From positions 1-64,000 of the forward strand of contig NZ_JAVFCB010000003.1 in the NCBI RefSeq assembly GCF_030865425.1: a DNA stretch of 64,000 nt, read 5' to 3'. Source of the DNA: Microbacterium capsulatum. Lineage in GTDB: Bacteria > Actinomycetota > Actinomycetes > Actinomycetales > Microbacteriaceae. Below the pieces are notes generated by a model that was not told the DNA's origin, made no database searches, and saw only the letters and a list, made by a program, of their open reading frames with translations. Made by a program: the position numbers and the translations under genes. Positions 43,874 through 53,511 of the stretch are shown here, one piece after another; the stretch's first letter is position 1; each line of letters opens with the position of its first letter.

Positions 43874-44770
43874 TCAGCCCATTCCCGTGAACGCCTTGAC
43901 GATGCCGACCACGGCGGGGGTGATCACGATGACGAACAGCGCCGGCAGCAGGCAGAAGATCAGCGGGAGCAGGATCTTCACCGTCACCTTCTGCGCCTGC
44001 TCCTCGGCCCGCTGGCGCCGCTTGAGCCGCATCTCGCCCGCCTGCACGCGCAGCACATCGCCCAGGGCGATGCCGTAGGCGTCGGCCTGCACGACGGCGC
44101 GCACGAACCGGCGCAGCTCCTCGATGTTCGTCCGACGCTCCAGGTCGTGGAAGGCGTCGCGGCGGGTCCGCCCGATGGCCATGTCCTGCTGGACGCGCAC
44201 GAGCTCGTCCGCGAGCGGCCCCTTGCTGCCGCGTGCGGACTTGACGAGGGCGGCATCGAAGCCGAGACCCGCTTCCACGGCGATGGTCATCTGATCGAGC
44301 ATGTCGGGCAGCGCGAGCCGGATCGCCTGCTGACGCTCATGCGCCCGTGAGTTGATCAGCACATCCGGGAGGAAGAAGGCGAGCACGACGGCGAAGAACA
44401 CGAGGAAGAGCATGAACGGCGTCGGACCCATCTGCCCGATCAGGAGCAGACCCAGCACGAGGGCGATCAGCGGGAGCAGGATCTTCCAGACGGCCATTGC
44501 GTTCGGCGTCCATCCGCCCGGCCGACCGGCGAAGATGGTCTGCTTCTCGAGCCAGCCGATGTACCCGTGGGGAGCCGCCGCGACCAGACGCGCCCCGATC
44601 GAGGCCTGCTGCACGGGCCCGACGTCGGGCGCCACGACGACCGCGGCCGCGTCACCCCCCGGCGACACGGCGTGGGATCCCCGGCGTCTGCCGGACGGGA
44701 ACAGCAGGAAGACGAACACTCCGAACAGGAGAGCCGTGGCGATGACGATGAGAAGCACGAGGATGGGCAT
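43874..44770 (-). CDS. tadC: Type II secretion F-domain protein TadC
   Basis: A 298-residue inner-membrane platform protein of the Tad pilus. A first membrane segment (ILVLLIVIATALLFGVFVFLL) and a linker precede the T2SF domain with LPDMLDQMTIAVEAGLGFDAAL (about 150-171) and GEMRLKRRQRAEEQAQKVTVKILLPL leading to the last segments. TGATG couples it to tadB, sharing one base. It pairs with TadB to anchor the TadA ATPase. Confidence 0.92.
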   Translation of the reverse strand: MPILVLLIVIATALLFGVFVFLLFPSGRRRGSHAVSPGGDAAAVVVAPDVGPVQQASIGARLVAAAPHGYIGWLEKQTIFAGRPGGWTPNAMAVWKILLPLIALVLGLLLIGQMGPTPFMLFLVFFAVVLAFFLPDVLINSRAHERQQAIRLALPDMLDQMTIAVEAGLGFDAALVKSARGSKGPLADELVRVQQDMAIGRTRRDAFHDLERRTNIEELRRFVRAVVQADAYGIALGDVLRVQAGEMRLKRRQRAEEQAQKVTVKILLPLIFCLLPALFVIVITPAVVGIVKAFTGMG

Positions 44771-45726
44771 CAGAATGTCACCTTCACCGAATACGACACC
44801 CAGATGGTGCCGAGGATCACCAATATCAGCCCGACGATCAGCGCGATCACGCCGATCAGGGACGTGAAGAAGAACGAGATGTAGCCCGGATTCACCAGCG
44901 TGACGAGCACGAAGACGCCGATCGGGAGCAGCACGAGGATGATCGCCGAGAGCCGCCCTTCCGCCGAGAGCGCCTTCACGTGCCGGCGGATCTGACCCCG
45001 CTCGCGGATGGTCGCGCCGACCTGGTCGAGCACCTCCGCGAGGTTGCCGCCCGTCTCCTGACTGATCGCGATGGCCTGCGACACCCATTCGAAGTCGGGG
45101 CTCTTCATCCGCTCGGCGACCGCGTGCAGCGCGTCGGCGAGCGGACGGCCGAGACGGGTCTCGTTGACGATGCGGGCCAGCTCATGCGACACGGGGGCAT
45201 CCGCCTCCGTGGCGACCGCGGCGATCGCACGGTTGAGCCCGTGACCGGCGCGCAGGGCCCCCGCGATCATCTGCACGAGGTCGTCGATCTGCTCGGCGAA
45301 CTTCGCCCGGCGGGCGGACGTGCGCGCGCGGATGATGAGCTTCGCGAGCAACGGGCCGAGCACGGCGAAGATCACTGCGAGCAGGAGCGACAGACCGCTG
45401 GAGAGACCGAGCAGCGCACCGAGCACGGCGAGCAGACCGGAACCGGCCGCAACCAGGATCACGACGCCGGAAGGCTCGGTGGCGATCCCGGCGAGCTCCA
45501 GCTCGTCCTCGCTGAAGAACCTGCGTCGGCGCTTCACACCGGCGGCGTCGAGCGCCTCGGTGGTGCGGGTGGTGAGCCGGGAGAGCGCGGTGACGTGCTC
45601 CACGCCGGGAGCGAGACGCCGTGCCCGGGCGATCCGCGGAGCCGGCGGCGCGATCACCAGGAGCACGACCGCGAACAGAGCGAGCCCGCCGGCGGCCAGT
45701 CCCGAGTACAGCAGCGTGGCGCTCAT
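44770..45726 (-). CDS. tadB: Type II secretion F-domain protein TadB
   Basis: A 318-residue inner-membrane platform partner. Two N-terminal membrane segments, a cytoplasmic T2SF domain with QIDDLVQMIAGALRAGHGLNRAI (about 140-162) and FEWVSQAIAISQETGGNLAEVLDQV, then two C-terminal segments including FVLVTLVNPGYISFFF. Overlaps tadA by ATGA and shares one base with tadC. Confidence 0.92.
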   Translation of the reverse strand: MSATLLYSGLAAGGLALFAVVLLVIAPPAPRIARARRLAPGVEHVTALSRLTTRTTEALDAAGVKRRRRFFSEDELELAGIATEPSGVVILVAAGSGLLAVLGALLGLSSGLSLLLAVIFAVLGPLLAKLIIRARTSARRAKFAEQIDDLVQMIAGALRAGHGLNRAIAAVATEADAPVSHELARIVNETRLGRPLADALHAVAERMKSPDFEWVSQAIAISQETGGNLAEVLDQVGATIRERGQIRRHVKALSAEGRLSAIILVLLPIGVFVLVTLVNPGYISFFFTSLIGVIALIVGLILVILGTIWVSYSVKVTF

Positions 45727-47309
45727 CGGGCACCACCCGGGTGCGGGGCGTCGAACACGTCCTCCTGGAACAACGACATCGGCAGGCGGATCCCCGCGTC
45801 CGCGATCCGTTCCGCGAATCGTGGACGCACGCCGGTCGGCTTGAGTCGCCCGAGCAGTCGACCCTCGGGATCGAAGCCGGCCGAATAGTCGAACGCGAAG
45901 GCGTCCTGCAGGGTGATGATCTCCCCCTCCATGCCGTGCACCTCGGTGACGTGGGTGATCCTGCGCCCGCCGTCCTTGTGCCGCTGGATCTGCACGATCA
46001 CGTCGACGGCCGAGGAGATCTGCTCGCGGATCGCGCGCAGCGGCAGGTCCATGCCGGCCATCAGGACGAGCGTCTCCAGGCGGCTGACGGCGTCGCGCGG
46101 CGAGTTCGCGTGGATCGTCGAGATCGATCCCTCGTGGCCGGTGTTCATCGCCTGCAGCATGTCCAGCGACTCGGCGCCGCGCACCTCGCCGACGACGATG
46201 CGGTCGGGGCGCATACGCAGCGAATTGCGGACGAGATCGCGGATCGTGACCTCGCCACGACCCTCGATGTTGGGCGGGCGGGATTCGAGCCGCACCACGT
46301 GGTCCTGCTGCAGCTGCAGTTCGACGGCGTCCTCGATCGTGACGATGCGCTCATCGCCCGGGATGAACCCGGAGAGCACGTTGAGCAGCGTCGTCTTGCC
46401 CGTGCCGGTTCCGCCCGACACGATCACGTTCAGCTTCGCCTTGACGGCCGCATCGAGCACGGCCGCGACCTCGTTGCTGACCGAACCGAACCCGATGAGC
46501 TCGTTGATGGTGTACGGCGTCGCGGCGAACTTCCGGATCGTGAGCGACGAGCCGTCCACGGAGAGCGGAGGGATCACCGCGTTGACGCGCGATCCGTCCT
46601 CGAGCCGCGCGTCGACCATCGGCGAGGCCTCATCGATGCGGCGCCCGACCCGGGCGACGATCCGCTCGATCACGCGACGCAGCTGCGGCTCACCGGTGAA
46701 CCGCGCGGCGACGGGCAGGATCCGGCCGCGCACTTCGACGTAGATCTGGTCGAAGCGGTTCACCATGATCTCGGTGACGTTGTCGTCCTCGAGCAGCGGC
46801 TCGAGCGGACCGTAGCCGAGCACGTCGGCGCCGATGTCGTCGATCAGCCTGTTGCGCTCGGAGACCGTGAGCGCAAGCTGTTCGGCCGCGACGATCTCGG
46901 CCAGTTCCTTGCGGGCGAGGTCGTGCAGCTGCTCCTCGGTGAGGGAGGAGTCGTTGAGCCGGGTGCCGATGCGGCCGAACAGCTCCTGCGCGGCCTTCTC
47001 CTTCACCCCGGCGAGCGCGTCCACGACGTGCTCGCGGGCCGGAGCCGATGCGTCCGCCGACGGACTCGCGGCTGCCGAAGCGGTGGCCTCGGCGGCCCCG
47101 GCGGGCGGGGCCTCGTCGGTCACGACGTCGGACCCGATGTCGTGACCGGCGGTCGGCGGATCGGCGGTGATGAGGGCGGGCTCCGGCGCGGTCGGCGGCG
47201 CCTGTTCGACCAGCGGAGCCGGTTCGACGGGTGCGGGCCGAGGGATCACCGGCAGGGCGCCGTTCGCCTCGGCGGCGCGCCGGGCGTTGAGGCGGTCATA
47301 GAGAGTCAT
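45723..47309 (-). CDS. tadA: Tad pilus assembly ATPase TadA/CpaF
   Basis: A 528-residue secretion ATPase that powers Flp pilin assembly. A Pro/Ala-rich N-terminus of ~80 residues is followed by the conserved N-domain (GYGPLEPLLEDDNVTEIMVN). The P-loop GGTGTGKTTLLNVLSG is at about 297. The Asp box and Walker B RPDRIVVGEVRGAESLDMLQ follow, then the His box TGHEGSISTIHANSPRDA. Overlaps cpaE and tadB by four bases each. Confidence 0.96.
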   Translation of the reverse strand: MTLYDRLNARRAAEANGALPVIPRPAPVEPAPLVEQAPPTAPEPALITADPPTAGHDIGSDVVTDEAPPAGAAEATASAAASPSADASAPAREHVVDALAGVKEKAAQELFGRIGTRLNDSSLTEEQLHDLARKELAEIVAAEQLALTVSERNRLIDDIGADVLGYGPLEPLLEDDNVTEIMVNRFDQIYVEVRGRILPVAARFTGEPQLRRVIERIVARVGRRIDEASPMVDARLEDGSRVNAVIPPLSVDGSSLTIRKFAATPYTINELIGFGSVSNEVAAVLDAAVKAKLNVIVSGGTGTGKTTLLNVLSGFIPGDERIVTIEDAVELQLQQDHVVRLESRPPNIEGRGEVTIRDLVRNSLRMRPDRIVVGEVRGAESLDMLQAMNTGHEGSISTIHANSPRDAVSRLETLVLMAGMDLPLRAIREQISSAVDVIVQIQRHKDGGRRITHVTEVHGMEGEIITLQDAFAFDYSAGFDPEGRLLGRLKPTGVRPRFAERIADAGIRLPMSLFQEDVFDAPHPGGAR

Positions 47310-48631
47310 GATCTGCGTTGCCTCCTGAGTGAGCGGGAATTCGGGTCGTGGCCGACGCGGGCGACCAGGATGGAGAGCGCACGGGCGGCAGGATCCCTGG
47401 GATCGTCGTCGATGAGCGGCACGCCCCGGTTGCTGGCCAGCACGACGGCGCTCGATCGCGGCACCTCGACGTCGACCGGGGCGCCGATGATCTGCTCGGC
47501 GTCCTTCACGGTGATGCCGACGTTCTTCTCGCTCTGGTTGACGACGATGCGCCGGTTGGCCGGCAGCAGGTCGAGCGTGCGCAGCATCTCGAGTTCGGTG
47601 CGCAGTGCGCGCAGCGACGGGACGCCGAAGTTCGCCACGAACACCGCATCGGTGACCTGTTCGATCACCGTGAGGGTCTGCTCCCCCAGGCCCGGGGTGG
47701 TGTCGACCACGACGTAGCGGAAGATGCCCCGCAGCTGCTGGATGAGGCGGGCGAGGGCCTGCGGCGGGATCTCGTCACCGAGCTCGGGCGAGGGCGCGCT
47801 GGCCACCACGAAGAAGTTGTCCCTGTGGTGGGTGAGCATGGTCTTGAGGATGAGCTCGTCCGCCGCGGAGTCCGAGGTCGCCTCGACGATGGTGGCCTCG
47901 GGGCGCAGATCCAGGGCGGCGGAGATGTCGCCGAACTGGGTGTCGGCATCGACCAGCACGACCGAGTTCGGGGCGAGTTTCGCCAGTCCTGCGGCGAGGT
48001 TGATCGAGATCGTGGTCTTGCCCTGCCCTCCCTTGGGAGCGACGACCGCGAAGGCCTCGGGGCGCTTGCCGGACACGAGCGGCGGGAACTCCCATTGCGG
48101 GGTCTCCGGCTCGGCGGGCTCCTCCTCGACGGGCGGTTCGATCGCGGTGCCGACCTCCTCGAGGTCCACGTCGCCCATGAGTTCGGCGAACGCTCTCGAC
48201 AGGTCGTCCGCGTCGGCGGCGGGCCGAGGGCGGAACTCGCCGACGGTCGCCCTCCCCTCGGCGAGCATCCACTGCACCACCTCGGCGATCGACGCCTTGA
48301 GCTGATCGTCGTCGGCGAGCGGGCTGACGACCGCCTGCAGGTGCAGCTCGTCGACCCAGTCCTCGAGGTCGCCCCGCTGCTCCCGCACGACGACGAGGGC
48401 GAGGTCCGGGAACCGGGCGGTGAACTCGTTGGCCAGCGACAGCGTCTCCTCGTAGTTCACGACGGGTCCGATGAACGCGATCTTCGGCTCGCCGTCGATC
48501 TGTTCGGCGACGGTCGGAGCACCGAACGTCAGGAACGCGCCGGGCACGATGAGGAGTCGGCCGCCGAGCAGACCCCGCAGACGCGCTTCGAACTCGGCGG
48601 ACCTGCTGACCAGCAGGAATGGCGTACTCAT
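47306..48631 (-). CDS. CpaE/TadZ-like pilus-localising ATPase
   Basis: A 441-residue protein with an N-terminal receiver-like domain (residues ~1-130) lacking clear phosphorylation motifs. A MinD/ParA-type ATPase domain begins at AVVAPKGGQGKTTISINLAAGLAK (deviant Walker A, about 202). VLVDADTQFGDISAALDL and VVVDTTPGLGEQTL carry Walker A' and B. Such proteins place the Tad machine at a cell site. Overlaps cpaB and tadA by ATGA. Confidence 0.9.
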   Translation of the reverse strand: MSTPFLLVSRSAEFEARLRGLLGGRLLIVPGAFLTFGAPTVAEQIDGEPKIAFIGPVVNYEETLSLANEFTARFPDLALVVVREQRGDLEDWVDELHLQAVVSPLADDDQLKASIAEVVQWMLAEGRATVGEFRPRPAADADDLSRAFAELMGDVDLEEVGTAIEPPVEEEPAEPETPQWEFPPLVSGKRPEAFAVVAPKGGQGKTTISINLAAGLAKLAPNSVVLVDADTQFGDISAALDLRPEATIVEATSDSAADELILKTMLTHHRDNFFVVASAPSPELGDEIPPQALARLIQQLRGIFRYVVVDTTPGLGEQTLTVIEQVTDAVFVANFGVPSLRALRTELEMLRTLDLLPANRRIVVNQSEKNVGITVKDAEQIIGAPVDVEVPRSSAVVLASNRGVPLIDDDPRDPAARALSILVARVGHDPNSRSLRRQRRS

Positions 48632-49401
48632 CCTGCGTTCCCGGATGTGATCGGGCCAGCACCGCTGTTGCTGGTCTTGGCGTTCTCCAGGGTCAGCCAC
48701 ATGTGCGCGTAGTTGCCCGCAACGCCCTCGGTGTACCAGACCCAGCGTGCCGCGTCGTTCGCGCTCAGGGCGATCGTCAGCATGACCGTGGTGCTCGACT
48801 GCTGGTCTCCCGTCGAGCCGTTCGAGCCGTCCTTCGACGTCTTCACCAGGCCCTGAACCCGAGTGACCAGCACTCCGTGGAACGTGAACCGGGTGACGGG
48901 GTCGATCGGATCGGGATAGCCCACGTGGACGCCCCCGCTCTGCGCGGGGTCCGTCGTGGAGATGAGTCCGATGTGATCGCCTGCCTTGACCTGTCCGCCG
49001 ACGACGCGATCGGCCGGCAGCGAGAAGGACAGCAGCTGCATGCCGGCGGGTACGGGGATGTCTCCGGAGCCGGCGAGGTTCTCCGAGCTCGCGAACCGGG
49101 CGGAGCTCAGCTGATCGCCCGGCAGCAGGTCGGCGGACGCCAGAAGTCCGTTGAGCTTGGACAGGTCGGTGACCGCGTCCGGCACGACGTTGCGCTTCGG
49201 CACGCTGTCGGAAGTGACGTAGTCCTTGATCTGATCCCCCGGCGTCCCGCGCGGGACCTCCGTCTTCACGATGTACACGTCGGTGAGCTGCGCACCCAGC
49301 TGTGCCCGGGCGTCCGCGCCGTGCACGTACGTGATCAGGAAGAAGGCGCCGACAGCGGCGAGGACGAGGGCGAGAATCGCACCGATGATCCTGGTCTTCA
49401 T
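48628..49401 (-). CDS. CpaB/RcpC-like Flp pilus assembly protein
   Basis: A 257-residue protein with an N-terminal membrane anchor (IIGAILALVLAAVGAFFLITYV). It has an SAF-type domain: VYIVKTEVPRGTPGDQIKDYV and PGDQLSSARFASSENL. RcpC-like GMQLLSFSLPADRVVGGQVKAGDHIGLIST follows. Involved in Flp pilus assembly or modification. AAAGGACC lies before the ATG. The DNA from here to flp is visibly less GC-rich than elsewhere. Confidence 0.87.
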   Translation of the reverse strand: MKTRIIGAILALVLAAVGAFFLITYVHGADARAQLGAQLTDVYIVKTEVPRGTPGDQIKDYVTSDSVPKRNVVPDAVTDLSKLNGLLASADLLPGDQLSSARFASSENLAGSGDIPVPAGMQLLSFSLPADRVVGGQVKAGDHIGLISTTDPAQSGGVHVGYPDPIDPVTRFTFHGVLVTRVQGLVKTSKDGSNGSTGDQQSSTTVMLTIALSANDAARWVWYTEGVAGNYAHMWLTLENAKTSNSGAGPITSGNAG

Positions 49402-49475
49402 TGGTCGGTCCTTTCGATATATCGGTGCCGGGAAACGAAGTCGGAGCCCGGCTGGTTAAGGGTTGCGGGGACGGA

Positions 49476-50519
49476 TCAGTGGCCGGTGAGACTGGACATC
49501 TCCGAGGGCGTGATGATCATCTGGACCACCTGGAACCCGTCGGAGCCCGGTCCCCCGTTGCCGAGCGTGAAGGCGTCGCTGACCGCGACGTACTTCAGGA
49601 AGTAGCCCTGGAGCCCTCGGCAGCTGCCGTTGCACGCCGGCGCCGTCGGATCGACGTAGGCGCTGCTGCCCGACAGCTTGAATCCGGTGAGCTTGAAGGC
49701 CGCGAACTCCAGGAGGTGGAAGCAGATCGTTCCGCCGTTCTGGACGTTCGCTTCGGTGCAGGTCTGATTGACCTGCTTGAACGAGTCGTAGATCGGGATC
49801 AGCACGGTGGTGCCGCGCAGGGGAGCGATGTTGCCCGCCTCCGTGCATCCGCTCTGCGCGATGCTGTTGCCCCGTTGGCCCTTCACCCAGATCGAGCCGG
49901 CGGTGAAGTCGATGTTCGCCACGCAGGCCGTCGCATTGAGCCAGCCGAAGCCGCCCGGAGCATAGGTCGGATCACATCCGGCGCGCGCCTGGGTGTTGTA
50001 CTGCACGAGGATCTTGATCGGGTTCGGATTGCTCGGATCCGTCGGCGGATGCACGGCGAATTCGCACAGACCGATTGCCAGCGGCAGCGTCTTCCCGGCG
50101 ATCGGGGTGCCCCATTGGGCCGATCCGGACGCGGTGACCTTCTCGCTGCTGCCGCCGACGATCGCGCCCGCGAGAATGTGGTTGACATTCGTCTGCGCCG
50201 TGACCGTGACGGTGTTCGCATTGAGGTTGATGACCGGGTTGTTCGCCGTCGCACCCCGTGGGATCGACGCGTTCCCGGTGACGTACTGCTGCGCGAGCGC
50301 CTGCGCGTTCACCCCGCAGGTCGCCACGTTCTTCGCGCAGGACGACGCCACCGCGAACGCGGCCGCATCGACGCCGTCCTGCAACTGTGCGCGCTCGGCG
50401 AAGAGCGCACCGACATCGACGGCGATCGCGCCGATCCCGAGGAGCGGCACCATCAGAAGCGCGACGAAAACCGCGGTCGCCCCCTGCTGCTCCCGGAGAA
50501 GATCTCTCAGCCACCGCAT
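49476..50519 (-). CDS. TadG-like pilus-associated protein
   Basis: A 347-residue protein. The N-terminal LREQQGATAVFVALLMVPLLGIGAIAVDVGALFAERAQLQDGVDAAA is the Tad_G/TadE-like pseudopilin anchor. A long extracellular domain with about ten cysteines (pairs such as SSCAKNVATCG, PACNGSCRG) is probably disulfide-bonded. It begins 13 nt inside the tadE gene end, so the two are translationally coupled. May be a minor pilin or surface adhesin. Lower GC than neighbours. Confidence 0.82.
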   Translation of the reverse strand: MRWLRDLLREQQGATAVFVALLMVPLLGIGAIAVDVGALFAERAQLQDGVDAAAFAVASSCAKNVATCGVNAQALAQQYVTGNASIPRGATANNPVINLNANTVTVTAQTNVNHILAGAIVGGSSEKVTASGSAQWGTPIAGKTLPLAIGLCEFAVHPPTDPSNPNPIKILVQYNTQARAGCDPTYAPGGFGWLNATACVANIDFTAGSIWVKGQRGNSIAQSGCTEAGNIAPLRGTTVLIPIYDSFKQVNQTCTEANVQNGGTICFHLLEFAAFKLTGFKLSGSSAYVDPTAPACNGSCRGLQGYFLKYVAVSDAFTLGNGGPGSDGFQVVQMIITPSEMSSLTGH

Positions 50520-50911
50520 ATCATCTGCCCCGATCCCGTGAGCGTCAGAGTGCTTCCCGTCGCCCATTTCCAGAATCCCGGAAACAGCAGTTGAGCCGGA
50601 TAAGTGACGGTCGCCACCACCGATTTTCCGGGATTGCTCTTGCACGAGGTGATATTCAGACTCACCTCACCGGACGTCAGGCCGGGATTCAGACTCGGCG
50701 CTGCGGCGTGCACGGCTGCCGCGGCGGCGGCGGACGGATCGTCCGCGATCGCCATCACCCGAGCGGCCTCGCGGGCCGCATTGGTCACTGTGACCTGCTC
50801 GTTGAACAGCCGTCCGAACTCGAAGATGCCCAACATCAACAAGATGAGCACCGGGAGCAGGATCGCGAATTCGACCGCCGCAACGCCGCGATCCTCACGC
50901 ATCCGTTTCAT
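50507..50911 (-). CDS. TadE-like minor pseudopilin
   Basis: A 134-residue protein starting MKRMREDRGVAAVEFAILLPVLILLMLGIFEFGR, the TadE signature (AxVEFA followed by a membrane helix). The remaining periplasmic/extracellular part contains two cysteines. The ATG at 50911 has GGGGGA upstream. An upstream ATG at 50995 in the same frame is rejected as lacking homology. Confidence 0.88.
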   Translation of the reverse strand: MKRMREDRGVAAVEFAILLPVLILLMLGIFEFGRLFNEQVTVTNAAREAARVMAIADDPSAAAAAAVHAAAPSLNPGLTSGEVSLNITSCKSNPGKSVVATVTYPAQLLFPGFWKWATGSTLTLTGSGQMICGG

Positions 50912-51016
50912 GACATCCCCCTGACGACACGACATTCGTGGCCCGCTCCGCAGGAGCGGGCGACCGGGTGGCGGACCGAGCGAGCGGTCCGCCACTTCGG
51001 ATCGCGAAGCCCGCGA

Positions 51017-51199
51017 CTAGATCGCGCCGGCGATGTTGTTGAAGAGAGCCAGAAGGTTCTTCCCCAGCAGCGTGACGCCCGCGATGATGACCACCGCGAT
51101 GAGGGCGACGATGAGGCCGTATTCCACGGCGGTCGCGCCTTCCTCCTCCGCCTGGAGCGAGTTCAGGAACGCCTGCGCCTTGACAAATGCCTTGAGCAT
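51017..51199 (-). CDS. flp: Flp-type major pilin
   Basis: A 60-residue prepilin. The leader MLKAFVKAQAFLNSLQAEEEG ends at the cleavage site before ATAVEYGLIVALIAVVIIAG, the Flp hydrophobic motif with Glu5 and Tyr6. ATG at 51199 has AAAGG upstream. First gene of the tad operon. The 229-nt upstream region to 51428 is relatively AT-rich, has no gene, and must hold the operon promoter, though I cannot choose a single -35/-10 pair. Confidence 0.93.
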   Translation of the reverse strand: MLKAFVKAQAFLNSLQAEEEGATAVEYGLIVALIAVVIIAGVTLLGKNLLALFNNIAGAI

Positions 51200-51428
51200 G
51201 ATTGCACCTTTCGGGTCAATAAATGACACGGCCGAATCGTGCAGATCTCCCCCAAGTGAGAGTTCCCCAGTGATAGCGAGGGTTTTCCCCAGCCCACGCC
51301 GCATCAATGAACATATAGTGGACCCTGGGCATCCGTTTACGCAAGATGTCAGTAGACCAATATTTCTGTCGAAAACCCAATGAGTCTCCTGAACGTGGCG
51401 GACAGCCTGCGCACGTCCCGGTGCACGG

Positions 51429-52586
51429 TCAGGACTCGGGCGCCACGGGCAGCAGCACCTTCACGCAGAACCCGTCATCGGTGTGCTCTGCGAAGACGTC
51501 GCCGCCGTGCGCTCGCGCGAGGCCGCGCGCGATGGCCAGACCCAGGCCCGCCCCCGAGGCGACCGCGTCGACCGCGGCTCCGGCGCCTGCTCCGCCCCGC
51601 GACGGATCCGAACGCCAGCCGACCTCGAACATCCGGTCCAGGTCCTCCACCGCCACGCCCGCACCCCGGTCGAGAACCGCGAGCACGAGCCGGTGCGGCG
51701 ACGGCGACTCCGCGAACACGAGGATCTCGGATCCGGCAGGTGCGTGTCGCACGGCGTTCGTGAGCAGATTCACGATCACCCGGGTGAGCTGATGCGGATC
51801 CGCCCACAGCACGTGCCCGTCGATGCCCTCCTGCACGATGCGCACCCCGCGCTCCCCCGCCGCGGCGCGGACGTCGGCCACCGCGTCCGACACCACGTCG
51901 AGCAGCTCGACCTGCTCGGTGCGCAGCCGCAGCGAGCCCGAGGTGATCCGGGACAGCTCGAACAGGTCGTCGACCATCCGGCCCATCGTGTCGACCTGGG
52001 CGCGCACCTGGCCGGGGAACGCGTCCGGATCGGCGAGCCCCGCCTCGGCCGACTCGGCGAGCGCGCGGATCGCGGTGAGCGGGGTGCGCAGGTCGTGCGA
52101 GATCCAGGCGAGGAAGCGCCGGCGGTCGGAGTCCAGCCGCTCCAGCTCGGCTCGCGCCTCGCTGAGCTTCGCCGACACCTCGGCGAGCTCGGCGGAGAGC
52201 TCGTCGAACTCCCGCCAGCCGCTGCGACCGCCGTCGACGACGTCGCCCTCGCCGACCCGGCGGACCGCGGCCGACAGCTCCTGCACCGACGACCGCGCCG
52301 CCCGCGCCGTGATCCACGCGGTCGCGACCGCGCACAGCAGCGCCGCCCCGACGACCCAGACCAGGATGGTGAAGTCGTGCGCCGAGAGGTACATCTCGGC
52401 GGAGATCGCCATCACGCCCGTCGCCAGGGCGAGCACCGACGCGACCCCGACGACGACCAGCCGGAACGTCACGCCCGCCCGCCGCGCCCGGCGCAGGATC
52501 AGCACCGCGACGAGCGCGACCACCGCCGCGCAGCCGAGCGCGGTGAGCACGATCAGCAGCACGTCGAGTGCGTCGAGAGGCATCAT
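51429..52586 (-). CDS. Sensor histidine kinase
   Basis: A 385-residue membrane kinase. Membrane segments at about 5-30, 40-62 and 72-97 form a short sensor region with little outside the membrane, then a HAMP-like linker (VQELSAAVRRVGEGDVV). The phosphoacceptor His is in WISHDLRTPLTAIRAL. N box VIVNLLTNAVRHAP, G1 DRGAGV, G2 GAGLGLAIARGLARAHGG follow. GAGGAG precedes the ATG pair at 52586. It lies 10 nt after the response regulator. Confidence 0.92.
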   Translation of the reverse strand: MMPLDALDVLLIVLTALGCAAVVALVAVLILRRARRAGVTFRLVVVGVASVLALATGVMAISAEMYLSAHDFTILVWVVGAALLCAVATAWITARAARSSVQELSAAVRRVGEGDVVDGGRSGWREFDELSAELAEVSAKLSEARAELERLDSDRRRFLAWISHDLRTPLTAIRALAESAEAGLADPDAFPGQVRAQVDTMGRMVDDLFELSRITSGSLRLRTEQVELLDVVSDAVADVRAAAGERGVRIVQEGIDGHVLWADPHQLTRVIVNLLTNAVRHAPAGSEILVFAESPSPHRLVLAVLDRGAGVAVEDLDRMFEVGWRSDPSRGGAGAGAAVDAVASGAGLGLAIARGLARAHGGDVFAEHTDDGFCVKVLLPVAPES

Positions 52587-52596
52587 GAGCGACTCC

Positions 52597-53343
52597 TCAC
52601 GGTCCGGATCCGTCCGCCGAGAACCGGTACCCGGCACCCCACTCGGTGAGCAGGTGCAGCGGGTGGCGCGGATCCCGCTCGATCTTCTCCCGCAGCCGGC
52701 GCACGTGCACGGTGACGGTCGACGCCTCGCCGAAGGACCAGCCCCAGACCTCGCGCAGGATGTCGTCGCGCGAGAGCACCTCGCCGTCGTGCTGCACGAG
52801 GTGGGCGAGCAGCTCGTACTCGCGGGTGGCGAGCGGCACCTCCGCCCCGCGCACGTGCACGCGGCGGCGGGCCGGATCCAGGCGGAAGTCGCCCTTGACG
52901 ATCTCCCGCGTCGGGGCCGCGGCCGCTCGTGACCGACGCAGCAGCGCGCCGACCCGCAGCAGCAGCTCGCGCAGCGCGAAGGGCTTGACGAGATAGTCGT
53001 CGGCGCCGGTCTCCAGGCCCTCGATGCGCTGCTCGACCTCGCCGAGCGCCGTGAGCATGATGATCGGCACGGCCGAGCGCGCGCGGGCGTCGCGCGCCAG
53101 CTCGTCGCCGGAGAGGCCGGGCAGCATGCGGTCGACGATGAGCACGTCGGGGGGATCCGCCTGGACGGATCGCTGCGCGCTCACGCCGTCGCCGAAGCCG
53201 TCGACCCAGTAGCCGTTCGCGGCGAGGTAGCGCTCGACCGCGGCGCGCACGGTGGGGTCGTCCTCGACGATCACCACCCGCGGGAGCACCGCGGGGGGAT
53301 CCGCCGGCGGCGCGGGCGGACCTGCCGCGATCCCGTCGTTCAT
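52597..53343 (-). CDS. OmpR-family response regulator
   Basis: A 248-residue regulator. The receiver domain has the acidic pair in VVIVEDDPTVRAAVE, the phosphoacceptor Asp in VLIVDRMLPGLSGDELA (about 69) and the Lys in DDYLVKPFALREL. A winged-helix DNA-binding domain ends DILREVWGWSFGEASTVTVHVRRLREKIE. TAGCCT (53350-53355, minus strand) is six bases before the ATG. The adjacent, divergent DM13/DoxX genes are likely targets. Confidence 0.94.
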   Translation of the reverse strand: MNDGIAAGPPAPPADPPAVLPRVVIVEDDPTVRAAVERYLAANGYWVDGFGDGVSAQRSVQADPPDVLIVDRMLPGLSGDELARDARARSAVPIIMLTALGEVEQRIEGLETGADDYLVKPFALRELLLRVGALLRRSRAAAAPTREIVKGDFRLDPARRRVHVRGAEVPLATREYELLAHLVQHDGEVLSRDDILREVWGWSFGEASTVTVHVRRLREKIERDPRHPLHLLTEWGAGYRFSADGSGP

Positions 53344-53511
53344 GTTCCGAGGCTAGCCCCGCCCGCCGCGCCAGGATCCGGATCCTTACGGCCTCGAAAG
53401 AAGTCGGTTCCACAGGGTGCGACCCGCCTAGCGTCACCTGTGTCCCCGGGCCGACCGGCCTCGAATCCGGACGGCCCGCAACGCGCGCCGCCCGCCGTGA
53501 ATGGAGCACTC

